Positions 52,072 to 60,787 of a stretch of 64,000 nt of DNA are shown one piece after another. The notes beneath the pieces were generated by a model that saw only the letters and a program-made list of their open reading frames with translations, was not told the origin of the DNA and searched no databases. Every line of letters starts with the position of its first letter. Within the stretch, counting starts at the first letter, position 1. Origin of the DNA: Lentilactobacillus raoultii (GTDB taxonomy: Bacteria; Bacillota; Bacilli; Lactobacillales; Lactobacillaceae). Position numbers and translations under genes: made by a program. The DNA is taken from NCBI RefSeq assembly GCF_900411375.1, contig NZ_LS422992.1, positions 99,924 to 163,923 of the forward strand. Reading direction: 5' to 3'.

Positions 52072-54306
52072 TTATTTTGCTTGATCAGAACTGACTGAGG
52101 AACTGGTTTGATTGCTATCGGTCGAAATTGTGATGTTACCATGACTATCAACATCGGCAACCAACCTTGCAGCCCCTTCGTGATCAAGGTAGAAATCAGC
52201 TACCTTATCTTCAATCTGCTCTTGAATGACACGTCGAAGTGGACGAGCACCCATTGCTGGATTGTAACCTAAGTCAACTAATTTTGCCTTGGCCTTATCA
52301 GTCACGTCAATGAATAGTCCTTGCTGAGCAAGCATCCCGTTTACCTCATCAATCATTAAGCCAACGATCTTCTGAAGGTTTTCTTTAGTTAATGGGTTAA
52401 ACTCAACAATATCGTCGAACCGGTTTAAGAGCTCTGGTTTGAAGTAATCGGTGAGTTTATCGATAATGGAGTGAGTCTTGCCAGAAGCCGCTGCCCCAAA
52501 ACCAACATTGGCTTCAGCATCACCTTGACCAGCGTTACTAGTCATGATGATAATTGTGTCCTTAAACGAAACGGTTCGGCCTTGACTGTCAGTTAAACGA
52601 CCATCGTCAAGGATTTGCAGGAACATATGCAAAACGTCCGGATGAGCCTTCTCAACTTCATCCAACAGAATCAAACTGTAAGGATGACGACGAACCTGTT
52701 CCGTTAATTGACCAGCTTCTTCGTAGCCGACATAGCCAGGAGGTGATCCGATCAATTTAGCCACTGAATGTGGTTCCATGTACTCAGACATGTCAAACCG
52801 GATCATTGCATCTTTCGAGCCAAAGAGTTCATAAGCTAGTTGTTTAGCCAACTCGGTCTTACCAACTCCGGTAGGCCCAACGAAAAGAAACGACCCAATT
52901 GGACGCCCGGTTCCATTAAAACCGACTCGATTACGACGAATAGCACGTGCCACTTTTTCAACCGCTTCATTTTGACCAATGACGTGTTTTTCCAGATTAG
53001 GGCCCAAATTCTTGAGTTGACTTTGTTCCTTAGCTTGAAGTTCACCAACTGGAATTTCGGTCTTTTCTTCAACAATCTTTTCCATGTCTTCAGCGGTTAC
53101 TTGTGGTGTCTCAGCACTGTCAAGACTATCTGATTTGGCATTCTTTTCAAGCTTGTTGACCTGGTCACGATAGTAAGCAGCCTTTTCATAGTCTTCACTC
53201 TTTAAAGCAGCTTGCTTTTGCTTTTCAGCATTTTGAATTTTTTCTTCAACTGTTCGTGGGTCAACTGCATTAATTGTAAGATTCTTTCGAGAACCGGCCT
53301 CATCAAGTAAGTCGATCGCTTTATCAGGCAAGAATCGATCTTGAATATAACGGTCCGAAAGCTTAACAGCTGCTTTAATAGCATCGTCCGTGTATTTAAC
53401 GTGATGATAATCCTCGTAGCGTTTTTGAATGCCTTTTAGAATCTTGACGGATTCTTCTGGTGATGGTTCATCAACTGTGACAGGTTGAAGTCGCCGTGCA
53501 AGCGCCGAGTCTTTTTCAATATCACGATATTCTTTAAGAGTTGTCGCACCAATTAACTGGAATTCACCACGGGCCAAAGCAGGTTTAAGAACGTTACCCG
53601 CGTCCATGCCACCTTCGGCATTACCGGCCCCAACAATTTCATGGATTTCATCGATGAACAAAATGATGTCAGGGTTATCTTGAACTTCTTTAATTAGTTG
53701 CTGCATTCTTTGTTCAAATTGACCACGAATACCTGTCCCCTGAACAAGGGAAACAACATCGAGTCTAATAATTTGTTTGTTTTGAAGTTTGGCAGGCACG
53801 TTGCCAGAGACAATTTCTTCGGCAAGCCCCTCAACAACGGCTGTTTTACCAACCCCAGCCTCACCAATTAAAACTGGATTGTTCTTGGTTCGCCGGTTTA
53901 GGATTTCAATGACCCGTTGAATTTCATTATCACGGCCAATGACTGGATCAATTTTACCGTCCTTAGCCATTTGTGTCATGTTAATGCCGTATTGACCAAG
54001 TAGTGTATTGCCGCCTTGACGGTTTCCATTACCGCGGCCATTTCCCGGGCCTTGTGGTTGGGTTGGTGGAATTTGCTGCTGTGGATTTGGATTCATATTT
54101 CCGCCTTGCATTGCACGGAAAATATCATCCAACCCACCAAAACCGAATGGATCTTGAGCCATATCTTGAGCACCTCCTGTGTTACGTTGTTTGTTTGAGA
54201 GGAGTTGATAGCAATTTTGGCAAAGATTAATGGTTTGCTTTCGACCATTCACATTTGTGTAAAGATGAATGGTTGCTGGATTCTTATGGCAATTCTGACA
54301 TAGCAT
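52072..54306 (-). CDS. clpE: ATP-dependent Clp protease ATP-binding subunit ClpE
   Basis: ClpE (744 residues) unfolds proteins for ClpP during heat and envelope stress. The N-terminal zinc finger (Cys3, Cys6, Cys29, Cys32) identifies ClpE; a Gly/Asn/Pro/Gln-rich linker follows (about 68-100). Two AAA+ modules carry Walker [11 protein letters not shown] and [14 protein letters not shown], with Walker [14 protein letters not shown] and [11 protein letters not shown]; a UvrB/C-type helix ([19 protein letters not shown]) lies between them. GGAGGAAAG precedes the ATG. The CtsR-type heptads at 54364-54387 place it in the CtsR regulon; ctsR itself is not in the window. Confidence 0.95.
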   Translation of the reverse strand: MLCQNCHKNPATIHLYTNVNGRKQTINLCQNCYQLLSNKQRNTGGAQDMAQDPFGFGGLDDIFRAMQGGNMNPNPQQQIPPTQPQGPGNGRGNGNRQGGNTLLGQYGINMTQMAKDGKIDPVIGRDNEIQRVIEILNRRTKNNPVLIGEAGVGKTAVVEGLAEEIVSGNVPAKLQNKQIIRLDVVSLVQGTGIRGQFEQRMQQLIKEVQDNPDIILFIDEIHEIVGAGNAEGGMDAGNVLKPALARGEFQLIGATTLKEYRDIEKDSALARRLQPVTVDEPSPEESVKILKGIQKRYEDYHHVKYTDDAIKAAVKLSDRYIQDRFLPDKAIDLLDEAGSRKNLTINAVDPRTVEEKIQNAEKQKQAALKSEDYEKAAYYRDQVNKLEKNAKSDSLDSAETPQVTAEDMEKIVEEKTEIPVGELQAKEQSQLKNLGPNLEKHVIGQNEAVEKVARAIRRNRVGFNGTGRPIGSFLFVGPTGVGKTELAKQLAYELFGSKDAMIRFDMSEYMEPHSVAKLIGSPPGYVGYEEAGQLTEQVRRHPYSLILLDEVEKAHPDVLHMFLQILDDGRLTDSQGRTVSFKDTIIIMTSNAGQGDAEANVGFGAAASGKTHSIIDKLTDYFKPELLNRFDDIVEFNPLTKENLQKIVGLMIDEVNGMLAQQGLFIDVTDKAKAKLVDLGYNPAMGARPLRRVIQEQIEDKVADFYLDHEGAARLVADVDSHGNITISTDSNQTSSSVSSDQAK

Positions 54307-54363
54307 TAATTGCTTTCCTCCTTAATTATTGAAAGTAAAAGGACAAAATTTAATAGCTTAAAC

Positions 54364-54387
54364 ACTGACCAACTTTGACCTTTGACT
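54364..54387 (-). promoter_or_regulatory. CtsR operator upstream of clpE
   Basis: On the minus strand AGTCAAA, GGTCAAA, three bases, then GGTCAGT: the tandem heptads of the CtsR consensus (RGTCAAA-N3-RGTCAAA) with two mismatches in the last unit and one extra heptad in front. It lies directly after the -10 element. Confidence 0.85.
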
Positions 54388-54390
54388 GTA

Positions 54391-54418
54391 ATTATACAAC
54401 AAGCTGAGTTTGAATCAA
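54391..54418 (-). promoter_or_regulatory. Promoter of clpE
   Basis: Minus strand: TTGATT (54418-54413), 16 bases, TATAAT (54396-54391), with the CtsR heptads immediately downstream. Confidence 0.75.
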
Positions 54419-54419
54419 G

Positions 54420-54696
54420 TAATTGAACTCAGTGGTAGGGTCACTTATTGTTGTCAAACAATATTGGTCAAAAGCTTTTTACATTTAGGTTCGTCCAACT
54501 TACTCCTTGGAAAAAGTAATTGAGTAAGTCATCATTCGCGTGCTAACAATAGTTGAATTGATCTTTTGAATTCAATTTCGAAAAGTAGACGACGTATGAA
54601 CCCAAGTTTCTTCAAGTAAGTCGACTTAATTTTTAAAAAGTGTGGTAAAAGAAAAGAAAAGTGTTAATTATGAGATTGAGAATTTTTTGTTTTGAG
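54420..54696. other. Intergenic stretch between clpE and the small pts-linked gene
   Basis: No gene is seen. A loose inverted repeat TTGAATT and AATTCAA lies near 54553-54575. The rest is AT-rich with stops in all frames. Confidence 0.4.
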
Positions 54697-54728
54697 TTAC
54701 AATATCAAGGTACCACTTGATATTGTAA
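54697..54728. repeat. Perfect 13-bp palindrome upstream of the small pts-linked gene
   Basis: TTACAATATCAAG and CTTGATATTGTAA flank a 6-base loop (GTACCA). It ends 27 bases before the TTG start at 54756. It could be an operator or an RNA hairpin in the leader; no T-run follows, so it is not a normal terminator. Confidence 0.7.
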
Positions 54729-54755
54729 TAATTTTGGTAGACTGGGGATGTGTGT

Positions 54756-54971
54756 TTGGCAGATGAAAAAGCGGCTCCTAATTATGAGAAACAATTGGCT
54801 CAATTAGAAGCTGGTGAAATTGACAAGATTGTAATTCACCCTGAGGAATTTATGACCTTTCAGGCGGCTTATATGAATTTTGATAAGCGGAAGCGACTTA
54901 TCGGGACTGCTGGACAGGGTGGTGTCGTGACTTATGTTTTTGAACGGGATGAACAGACTAAAAAATCTTAA
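54756..54971 (+). CDS. Small conserved protein upstream of ptsHI, 71 residues
   Basis: This 71-residue soluble protein (ADEKAAPNYEKQLAQLEAG, then EIDKIVIHPEEFMTFQAAYM, NFDKRKRLIG, GQGGVVTYVFERDEQ) has a charged, helical N-terminal half. I recall similar short hypothetical proteins next to ptsH in lactobacilli; no function is known. Starts at TTG 54756 (GGGG eight bases upstream) or GTG 54750. No membrane helix or signal peptide. A 170-base gap separates it from ptsH, so it may be an independent unit. Confidence 0.72.
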   Translation: MADEKAAPNYEKQLAQLEAGEIDKIVIHPEEFMTFQAAYMNFDKRKRLIGTAGQGGVVTYVFERDEQTKKS

Positions 54972-55142
54972 GAAATCCTGTAAGCGGTTAAGGTAAAGCT
55001 TGTATTTTCGCTGATATATTGCTATTCTTAGATGAGTAAGGAATAATTTTAGAAAGTCAGACAGGTAATGATTGAATTTGCATTTAGACTGCGAATGGTT
55101 TGACTTATCTTCTTATAATATGACCAGAGGAGAATGATTGAA

Positions 55143-55409
55143 ATGGAAAAACGTCAGTACAATATCACTGCAGAAACAGGGATTCATGCTCGCCCGGCGA
55201 CTTTATTAGTTCAAACAGCAAGCAAATTCAACTCGGACATCACCCTCGAGTATCAAGAAAAATCCGTTAATTTAAAATCAATTATGGGTGTGATGTCATT
55301 AGGTGTTGGTCAAAGTGCATCTGTGACGATTACTGCAGATGGCGATGATGAAAAAGAAGCGCTTGATGCCATTACTGAAACTATGAAGACAGAAGGATTG
55401 ACTGACTAA
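55143..55409 (+). CDS. ptsH: Phosphocarrier protein HPr
   Basis: HPr (88 residues) passes phosphate from EI to the sugar-specific PTS enzymes. Histidine 15 in GIHARPA is the EI-dependent site, and serine 46 in [11 protein letters not shown] is the HPr kinase site that makes it the CcpA corepressor in Firmicutes. With start 55143 both sites fall at their standard numbers, which supports this ATG over the one at 55134; AGAGGAG is ten bases upstream. The cre-like site at the gnt promoter is one place where HPr-Ser-P/CcpA might act. Confidence 0.97.
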   Translation: MEKRQYNITAETGIHARPATLLVQTASKFNSDITLEYQEKSVNLKSIMGVMSLGVGQSASVTITADGDDEKEALDAITETMKTEGLTD

Positions 55410-55413
55410 GTTC

Positions 55414-57135
55414 ATGACAAAGTTTAAGGGGATCGCCGCAAGTGACGGAATTGCCATTGCATCTGCATTTCGGTTGACTGAACCTGATCTGAGTTTCAAC
55501 AAAAAAACGATCACGAACACCGATGCGGAAATTGAGCGATTGAGACACTCAATTGACGTTTCAAAGCAAGAGCTTCGTGTCATCCAACAAAGAACCTTTA
55601 AAGACCTCGGTAGACATGAAGCTGAGGTCTTTAGAGCACATATTGCCATTTTATCGGACCCGGAATTGTTGAAACGAATCGAAACGATGATTAAAACGCA
55701 ACATGTGAATGCAGAGTATGCATTGAAAGCTGTTTCAGACGGTTATATCCAAATTTTTAATTCAATGACTGATAATGATTATCTTAAGCAACGGTCGACG
55801 GACATTAAGGATGTGACGAAGCGGGTGTTGAGTCACTTATTAGGCGTTACATTAACTGATCCGGCGTTGATTGATCACCAAGTAATCGTAATTGCGCATG
55901 ATTTAACACCTAGTGATACGGCACAGTTTGTCCCTAATTTCGTAAAGGGCATTGTTTCGGATATGGGTGGTCGGACATCTCATTCGGCGATTATGTCCAG
56001 AACAATGGAAATTCCGGCTGTCGTTGGTTTTCAAGGTTCTTTGTCCGAAATTAAGGATGGGGACGAAGTCATCGTTGACGGGTTAACCGGCAATGTGATT
56101 GTGAATCCGACGGCTGACGAAAGAAATGTTTATCTGAGAAAATTACATGATTACCAGCAGCAAAATGCTCATCTGACGTCGCTTAAAAATGTTGCGACTG
56201 CCTCGTCAGATGGTAAGCATCCAATTTTGGCTGCCAACATTGGCACGTTGGCCGACCTGCAGGCAGCTGTTGATAATGGTGCCGAGGGCATTGGCTTATT
56301 TCGAACTGAATTTATTTACATGGATGCCCAACAGCTTCCTTCAGAGCAGGCACAATTTAATATTTATAAAACAGTTGTTAAAAAGATGGGGTCTAAGCCA
56401 GTCATTTTTCGGACAGCCGATATTGGTGGTGATAAAGAATTGCCCTATTTACACACCCCCCATGAAGCAAATCCGTTTTTAGGGTACCGAGCCATTCGGA
56501 TGAGTCTGGATCAGCCCGGCATTTTCCGAACACAACTCCGAGCGATGATTCGGGCATCTGCTTATGGAAACCTGTCAATTATGTTTCCAATGATTGCCAC
56601 AATTACCGAATTTGAACATGCAAAACAAATTTATGAAGATGAACGAGCAAAGTTAATTGCAGCTGGCGTTTCGGTTGGCCGGATTCGACTGGGCATTATG
56701 GTCGAGGTTCCGGCAGCTGCGTTATTGGCTGATCAATTTGTCAATGTAGTTGATTTTATGAGTATTGGGACCAATGATTTAATCCAATATGTTATGGCTG
56801 CAGATCGTGGTAATCGACGAATTTCCTATCTATATCAGCCTTATAACCCTTCGGTGCTGAGGTTAATCAAGTCAGTGATCGATGCCTGCCATTCAAGTGG
56901 TAAGCCGGCTTATATGTGCGGCGAAATGGCTGGCGATCAAAGAGCCATTCCAATTTTGGTTGGGATGGGTCTGGATGAATTTTCAATGAGTGCGACATCA
57001 ATTTTAAAATCCAGAGCATTGATTAAACAGTTGGATTCAAGAAAAATGGTGACATTGGCAAACAAAACTGTTAGTTTGGCAAGTACCAGCAATCAAGTTC
57101 TTAAGTATGTCCATCAGGCACTTGCAGAACCTTAA
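55414..57135 (+). CDS. ptsI: Phosphoenolpyruvate-protein phosphotransferase (Enzyme I)
   Basis: EI (573 residues) autophosphorylates with phosphoenolpyruvate and phosphorylates HPr. The active histidine is in DMGGRTSHSAIMSRTMEIPA, and the C-terminal PEP-binding barrel has EGIGLFRTEFIYMD, FRTADIGGDKELPY, MVEVPAAALLAD and YMCGEMAGD with the cysteine. It starts four bases after the ptsH stop and ends before a strong terminator. A complete EI fits a PTS-competent lactobacillus. Confidence 0.97.
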   Translation: MTKFKGIAASDGIAIASAFRLTEPDLSFNKKTITNTDAEIERLRHSIDVSKQELRVIQQRTFKDLGRHEAEVFRAHIAILSDPELLKRIETMIKTQHVNAEYALKAVSDGYIQIFNSMTDNDYLKQRSTDIKDVTKRVLSHLLGVTLTDPALIDHQVIVIAHDLTPSDTAQFVPNFVKGIVSDMGGRTSHSAIMSRTMEIPAVVGFQGSLSEIKDGDEVIVDGLTGNVIVNPTADERNVYLRKLHDYQQQNAHLTSLKNVATASSDGKHPILAANIGTLADLQAAVDNGAEGIGLFRTEFIYMDAQQLPSEQAQFNIYKTVVKKMGSKPVIFRTADIGGDKELPYLHTPHEANPFLGYRAIRMSLDQPGIFRTQLRAMIRASAYGNLSIMFPMIATITEFEHAKQIYEDERAKLIAAGVSVGRIRLGIMVEVPAAALLADQFVNVVDFMSIGTNDLIQYVMAADRGNRRISYLYQPYNPSVLRLIKSVIDACHSSGKPAYMCGEMAGDQRAIPILVGMGLDEFSMSATSILKSRALIKQLDSRKMVTLANKTVSLASTSNQVLKYVHQALAEP

Positions 57136-57153
57136 AGTCTTATAAATAACTTA

Positions 57154-57201
57154 AAAACAAGCTGTCAATGGCGATTGGGTGCCTTTTGACAGCTTGTTTT
57201 A
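57154..57201 (+). terminator. Terminator of ptsHI
   Basis: AAAACAAGCTGTCAA pairs perfectly with TTGACAGCTTGTTTT around a 17-base loop. Confidence 0.92.
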
Positions 57202-57215
57202 CTAATGTCATCGGT

Positions 57216-57244
57216 TTGCATTCATTTGTATAAACAAATATAAT
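57216..57244 (+). promoter_or_regulatory. Promoter of the glycolipid/LTA operon
   Basis: TTGCAT at 57216-57221, exactly 17 bases, TATAAT at 57239-57244. It leaves a leader of about 130 bases before the first glycosyltransferase gene. Confidence 0.82.
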
Positions 57245-57261
57245 TACAATGATTGTCAAAG

Positions 57262-57306
57262 CCGTCAGTAGAACGGTTTCCCCCGACTAGCATGGTTAAT
57301 CGGGGG
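57262..57306 (+). other. Two hairpins in the leader of the glycolipid operon
   Basis: CCGT and ACGG form a short stem (57262-57276), followed by CCCCCGA (57280-57286) pairing perfectly with TCGGGGG (57300-57306) around a 13-base loop. No T-run follows, so this is not a standard terminator. A structured leader or a protein-binding site is possible. Confidence 0.5.
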
Positions 57307-57383
57307 TTAATAAAAGATGAAAAATAATCGCTAACATTTTGGAAAGTTAAATTTGCATTTTCCACGGAGAGGAGGGACTATTC

Positions 57384-58571
57384 ATGAATGTCGGAATTTT
57401 TACGGATACCTATTTTCCACAAGTAAGTGGTGTTGCGACTTCCATCAAAACATTGCGAAATGAATTGGAACGTCAAGGTAATCAGGTTTATATTTTCACG
57501 ACAACCGATCCCCATGTTGATAAGGATACATATGAACGAAACATTTTCCGATTTTCCAGTATTCCGTTTATTTCGTTTACGGATCGGCGAATTGCAGTGA
57601 GAGGTTTATTTCAAGCATACGAAATCGCCAAGGAACTTAATCTGGATATTGTTCATACGCAGACGGAATTTTCAATGGGGATGATTGGAAAGTTTGTGGC
57701 TAAGAATTTGAACATTCCTTGCATCCACACGTACCACACAATGTATGAGGATTACCTTCACTACGTTGCGAATGGCAAGCTGCTTAAACCGGTTCATGTT
57801 AAAGAGGGGACTTTGGCTTTTTGTTATCACTTAGCTGGGGTGATTGCGCCGTCTGATCGGGTTCTTGATAAGTTGACTGAGTATGGCGTTAAATGTCAGA
57901 TGCGAATTATTCCAACCGGCGTCGATGTTGGGCTGTACACTGAAAAAATAACGACAGATATTCGGCAAAAATATCATCTTTCAAAACAAACACCGCTCAT
58001 GCTGTCAGTCAGTCGGCTGGCTTATGAAAAGAATATCTCAGAGATGCTTGCCGCTTTACCGGCCATTATTAAACGGGTGCCGGAAGTGAAATTGATGATT
58101 GTTGGGGATGGTCCCGCTAAGGACGATCTGATGAACCAAGTTGATGAGCTTGGAATTGCTGATCACGTTATTTTTACTGGAGAAGTCGATAATGATCACG
58201 TTAATGCATTTTATCGAGCTGCCGATGTTTTTGCTTCAACTTCCAATTCTGAATCTCAGGGACTAACTTATATTGAGGCGATGGCAGCCGGATTACCTGT
58301 GGTTGTGACTTCAAGTGATTATACGGATGGTTTGTTAAGCAGTGTCACCCTTGGTCAAACGTTTAAAGAGCCAGAACAATTTGTGGATATTATTACTCAG
58401 TACCTCACTAGATCGATTGATGTTGGAACCAGTCAGGCTAAACGAGTTCTGGCCCAGAAATTAAAAGAAATTTCCGCTGAAACGTTTGCTAATCGGGTAA
58501 TTGATTTTTACCGCAGTGTGACTGTTGAACAGCAGCTGCAAAAGGATCCAACTGCAACCAATATTGAATAA
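57384..58571 (+). CDS. lafA: Diacylglycerol glucosyltransferase (GT4), LTA glycolipid anchor step 1
   Basis: This GT4 glycosyltransferase (395 residues) has the N-terminal GIFTDTYFPQVSGVATSIKTL of the alpha-monoglucosyl-diacylglycerol synthase family, HTQTEFSMGMIGKFVAK, HTYHTMYEDYLHY and the nucleotide-sugar motif SNSESQGLTYIEAMAAGLPV. Such enzymes transfer glucose from UDP-glucose to diacylglycerol on the inner membrane face. GGAGAGGAGGG precedes ATG 57384. The second glycosyltransferase follows, then a flippase-like protein and LtaS, so this builds the lipoteichoic acid anchor. Confidence 0.9.
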   Translation: MNVGIFTDTYFPQVSGVATSIKTLRNELERQGNQVYIFTTTDPHVDKDTYERNIFRFSSIPFISFTDRRIAVRGLFQAYEIAKELNLDIVHTQTEFSMGMIGKFVAKNLNIPCIHTYHTMYEDYLHYVANGKLLKPVHVKEGTLAFCYHLAGVIAPSDRVLDKLTEYGVKCQMRIIPTGVDVGLYTEKITTDIRQKYHLSKQTPLMLSVSRLAYEKNISEMLAALPAIIKRVPEVKLMIVGDGPAKDDLMNQVDELGIADHVIFTGEVDNDHVNAFYRAADVFASTSNSESQGLTYIEAMAAGLPVVVTSSDYTDGLLSSVTLGQTFKEPEQFVDIITQYLTRSIDVGTSQAKRVLAQKLKEISAETFANRVIDFYRSVTVEQQLQKDPTATNIE

Positions 58572-58591
58572 TGATGCTTGAAGGAGATTGT

Positions 58592-59614
58592 ATGCTTAAG
58601 ATCAATATGTTTTCAACGGCGACTAAAGTTAAAGGCCAAGGCGTTGGGAGTGCTTATTCTGAACTGATTAATATGTTGAAAAGGTACTTTCCAGAAGAAT
58701 TTGATATTAAAATTAACGACTATTCACAATCGGATATTAGCCATTATCATACAATTAATCCCACTTTTTTTGTGTCGACCTTTTTTAAAAAAAGAGGACG
58801 GAAAATTGGCTATGTCCATTTTTTACCGGAAACTTTGGAGGGTAGCTTAAAGATTCCCAAGTTGGTTAAGGGATTGGTTTATCGCTATGTGATTGCTTTT
58901 TATAAGCGAATGGACCATATTGTGGTTGTGAATCCATCGTTCATTCCAAAACTTGAAAAATACGGCATTGATCGTCAAACAATTACTTATATTCCAAACT
59001 TTGTGAATCGTGATGAGTTTCATCCTGCCAATCGTGATGTCAAACGATCTTTAAGAAAAAAGCGGGGTTATGATCCTGATCGGTTTACGGTTTTAGGAAG
59101 CGGCCAAATTCAAACACGGAAAGGAGTTTTGGATTTTGTCACATTGGCTAAGCAAAATCCGACGCTTCAATTTATTTGGACCGGTGGCTTTTCTTTTGGA
59201 AAGATGACGGAAGGATATGCTGAACTTGAAAGAATTGTGAAGGATCCGCCGAGCAATTTAAGCTTTCCTGGGATTATTGATCGAGCTAAGATGGTTGAGT
59301 ACTACAATATGGCAGATTTATTCATTTTACCATCGTACAATGAGCTATTTCCAATGTCGGTCCTTGAAGCGTTTTCGACTCAAACACCGGTCATGCTGCG
59401 GGACTTGGATCTTTATAAATCAATTATTGATGGTGATTATTTGGCAGCTGCAAACGTTGAGGAGATGAATCAGAAACTGGCTCTATTAGTTCATCACCCA
59501 GATGAGCTGGCTAAACTCACCAGAAAAGCTGAGGAAGCCAGCGAACGTTATTCAGAAAGTCGACTAGCCAAGATTTGGCACGACTTTTATAATCAACAAG
59601 CAAGGAAAGGTTAA
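58592..59614 (+). CDS. lafB: Second glycolipid glycosyltransferase (GT4), LafB-like
   Basis: This 340-residue GT4 enzyme is paired with LafA and probably adds the second hexose (galactose in several lactobacilli and listeriae) to monoglucosyl-diacylglycerol. Motifs are MFSTATKVKGQGVGSAYSEL, KIGYVHFLPETLEGS, PNFVNRDEFHP, GSGQIQTRKGVLDF and LPSYNELFPMSVLEAF. The frame is open to 58571, directly after the lafA stop, but AAGGAGA before ATG 58592 gives the better start. The hexose identity is inference. Confidence 0.88.
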   Translation: MLKINMFSTATKVKGQGVGSAYSELINMLKRYFPEEFDIKINDYSQSDISHYHTINPTFFVSTFFKKRGRKIGYVHFLPETLEGSLKIPKLVKGLVYRYVIAFYKRMDHIVVVNPSFIPKLEKYGIDRQTITYIPNFVNRDEFHPANRDVKRSLRKKRGYDPDRFTVLGSGQIQTRKGVLDFVTLAKQNPTLQFIWTGGFSFGKMTEGYAELERIVKDPPSNLSFPGIIDRAKMVEYYNMADLFILPSYNELFPMSVLEAFSTQTPVMLRDLDLYKSIIDGDYLAAANVEEMNQKLALLVHHPDELAKLTRKAEEASERYSESRLAKIWHDFYNQQARKG

Positions 59615-59616
59615 AT

Positions 59617-60657
59617 ATGTCACGGAAAAATAAATTTACCTTTATGCTGATGGTATTGATTGGAATTGGCATCATCTGGTATTCAATGAGAAATGTTAAG
59701 CTTAGTGTTTTGATCCATGATTTTTTTTCACTAAATCCCTTTTGGTTAATCATCGCATTTGCTTGTATTTGTGTGTATCTGCTGATTGAAGCCATTATCA
59801 CAAAAGTATTGGTTTCAAACCGGGTTGCGGCATTTACTTTTAAGGATGCCCTAAGGGTGCCGCTGGTTGAGCAACTATTCAATGGGATTACGCCGTTTTC
59901 GTCAGGTGGACAGCCCGGTCAACTGGTTGTCATGTTACAAACAGGCGTTGACGGTGGGCGGGCAAGCTCTGTTTTGTTGATGAAGTTTGTGGTATATCAA
60001 GCCATGATCGTTGTCAATTTTTTTATTAGCCTGTTGATTGGGTTTCACTATGTGGCGACTAAAATGCATTACCTATCGTTGTTTGTCTTGTTTGGCTTCT
60101 TAATCCATTTTTTCGTTATTGTTGGGCTATTGATGATTATGTACTGGCCTTCTTTTACAAAAAGAATTACTCAAATATTGTTTCGTCCGGTAAAATGGTT
60201 TGTAAAGGATGAAAGATATGACCGGCTGCGGGTGACATTGCTCGAAAAAATTGACAATTTGTATGAGGAAAGCATTCGGATTGGCCGACAGCCTAAGCTA
60301 ATGCTAAAGGTTGTCTTATTAACATTTTTTCAACTTGGCTTTTACTACCTAATCCCATATTTTATCATGTTAGCCCTTGGCTACGATAATGCGAACATTT
60401 TTATGGTGACAAGTTTGCATATCATGATTGTGATGATTATTTCATTATTCCCAATCCCCGGTGGTTCAGGTGGTGCCGAGTTCAGCTTTGAGTCATTATT
60501 TAAGAGTTACATTACCAGTAACAGTAAACTGGTTTTAGCGATGATTTTATGGCGGATTTTAACGTATTATTTTGGAATGGTAGTTGGCGCTGCTGCATTA
60601 TTAATTAAACCAGACAAAGTGAATGATTCTCACAATAAAGTTAGTCCAAAAAAATAA
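59617..60657 (+). CDS. Flippase-like membrane protein (UPF0104 / LPG synthase TM domain family)
   Basis: This 346-residue membrane protein has about eight helices and belongs to the lysylphosphatidylglycerol-synthase transmembrane family without the catalytic aminoacyl domain. GITPFSSGGQPGQLVVMLQT is the family motif, and FPIPGGSGGAEFSFESLF is the second. Its location directly behind two glycolipid transferases (2 bases) suggests glycolipid translocation or regulation for lipoteichoic acid. AAGGAAAGG precedes the ATG. No transport function has been proven for this exact type. Confidence 0.85.
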   Translation: MSRKNKFTFMLMVLIGIGIIWYSMRNVKLSVLIHDFFSLNPFWLIIAFACICVYLLIEAIITKVLVSNRVAAFTFKDALRVPLVEQLFNGITPFSSGGQPGQLVVMLQTGVDGGRASSVLLMKFVVYQAMIVVNFFISLLIGFHYVATKMHYLSLFVLFGFLIHFFVIVGLLMIMYWPSFTKRITQILFRPVKWFVKDERYDRLRVTLLEKIDNLYEESIRIGRQPKLMLKVVLLTFFQLGFYYLIPYFIMLALGYDNANIFMVTSLHIMIVMIISLFPIPGGSGGAEFSFESLFKSYITSNSKLVLAMILWRILTYYFGMVVGAAALLIKPDKVNDSHNKVSPKK

Positions 60658-60787
60658 TCCGATGATTTCATTATTAACGCGGGTGGTTGTTATCCCTGAA
60701 AAAGGATTAAAAACTAGCACGTATAATAAACTTGCAGAATTGGGGCCAACTTAAAAAACGATTGTGGGAAAATTTGGAGGAACAAAA

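Noticed and set aside
55100..55119. Promoter directly before ptsH (TTGACT and TATAAT)
   Set aside because: The spacer is only eight bases, so the two elements cannot work together; the TATAAT alone has no suitable -35.
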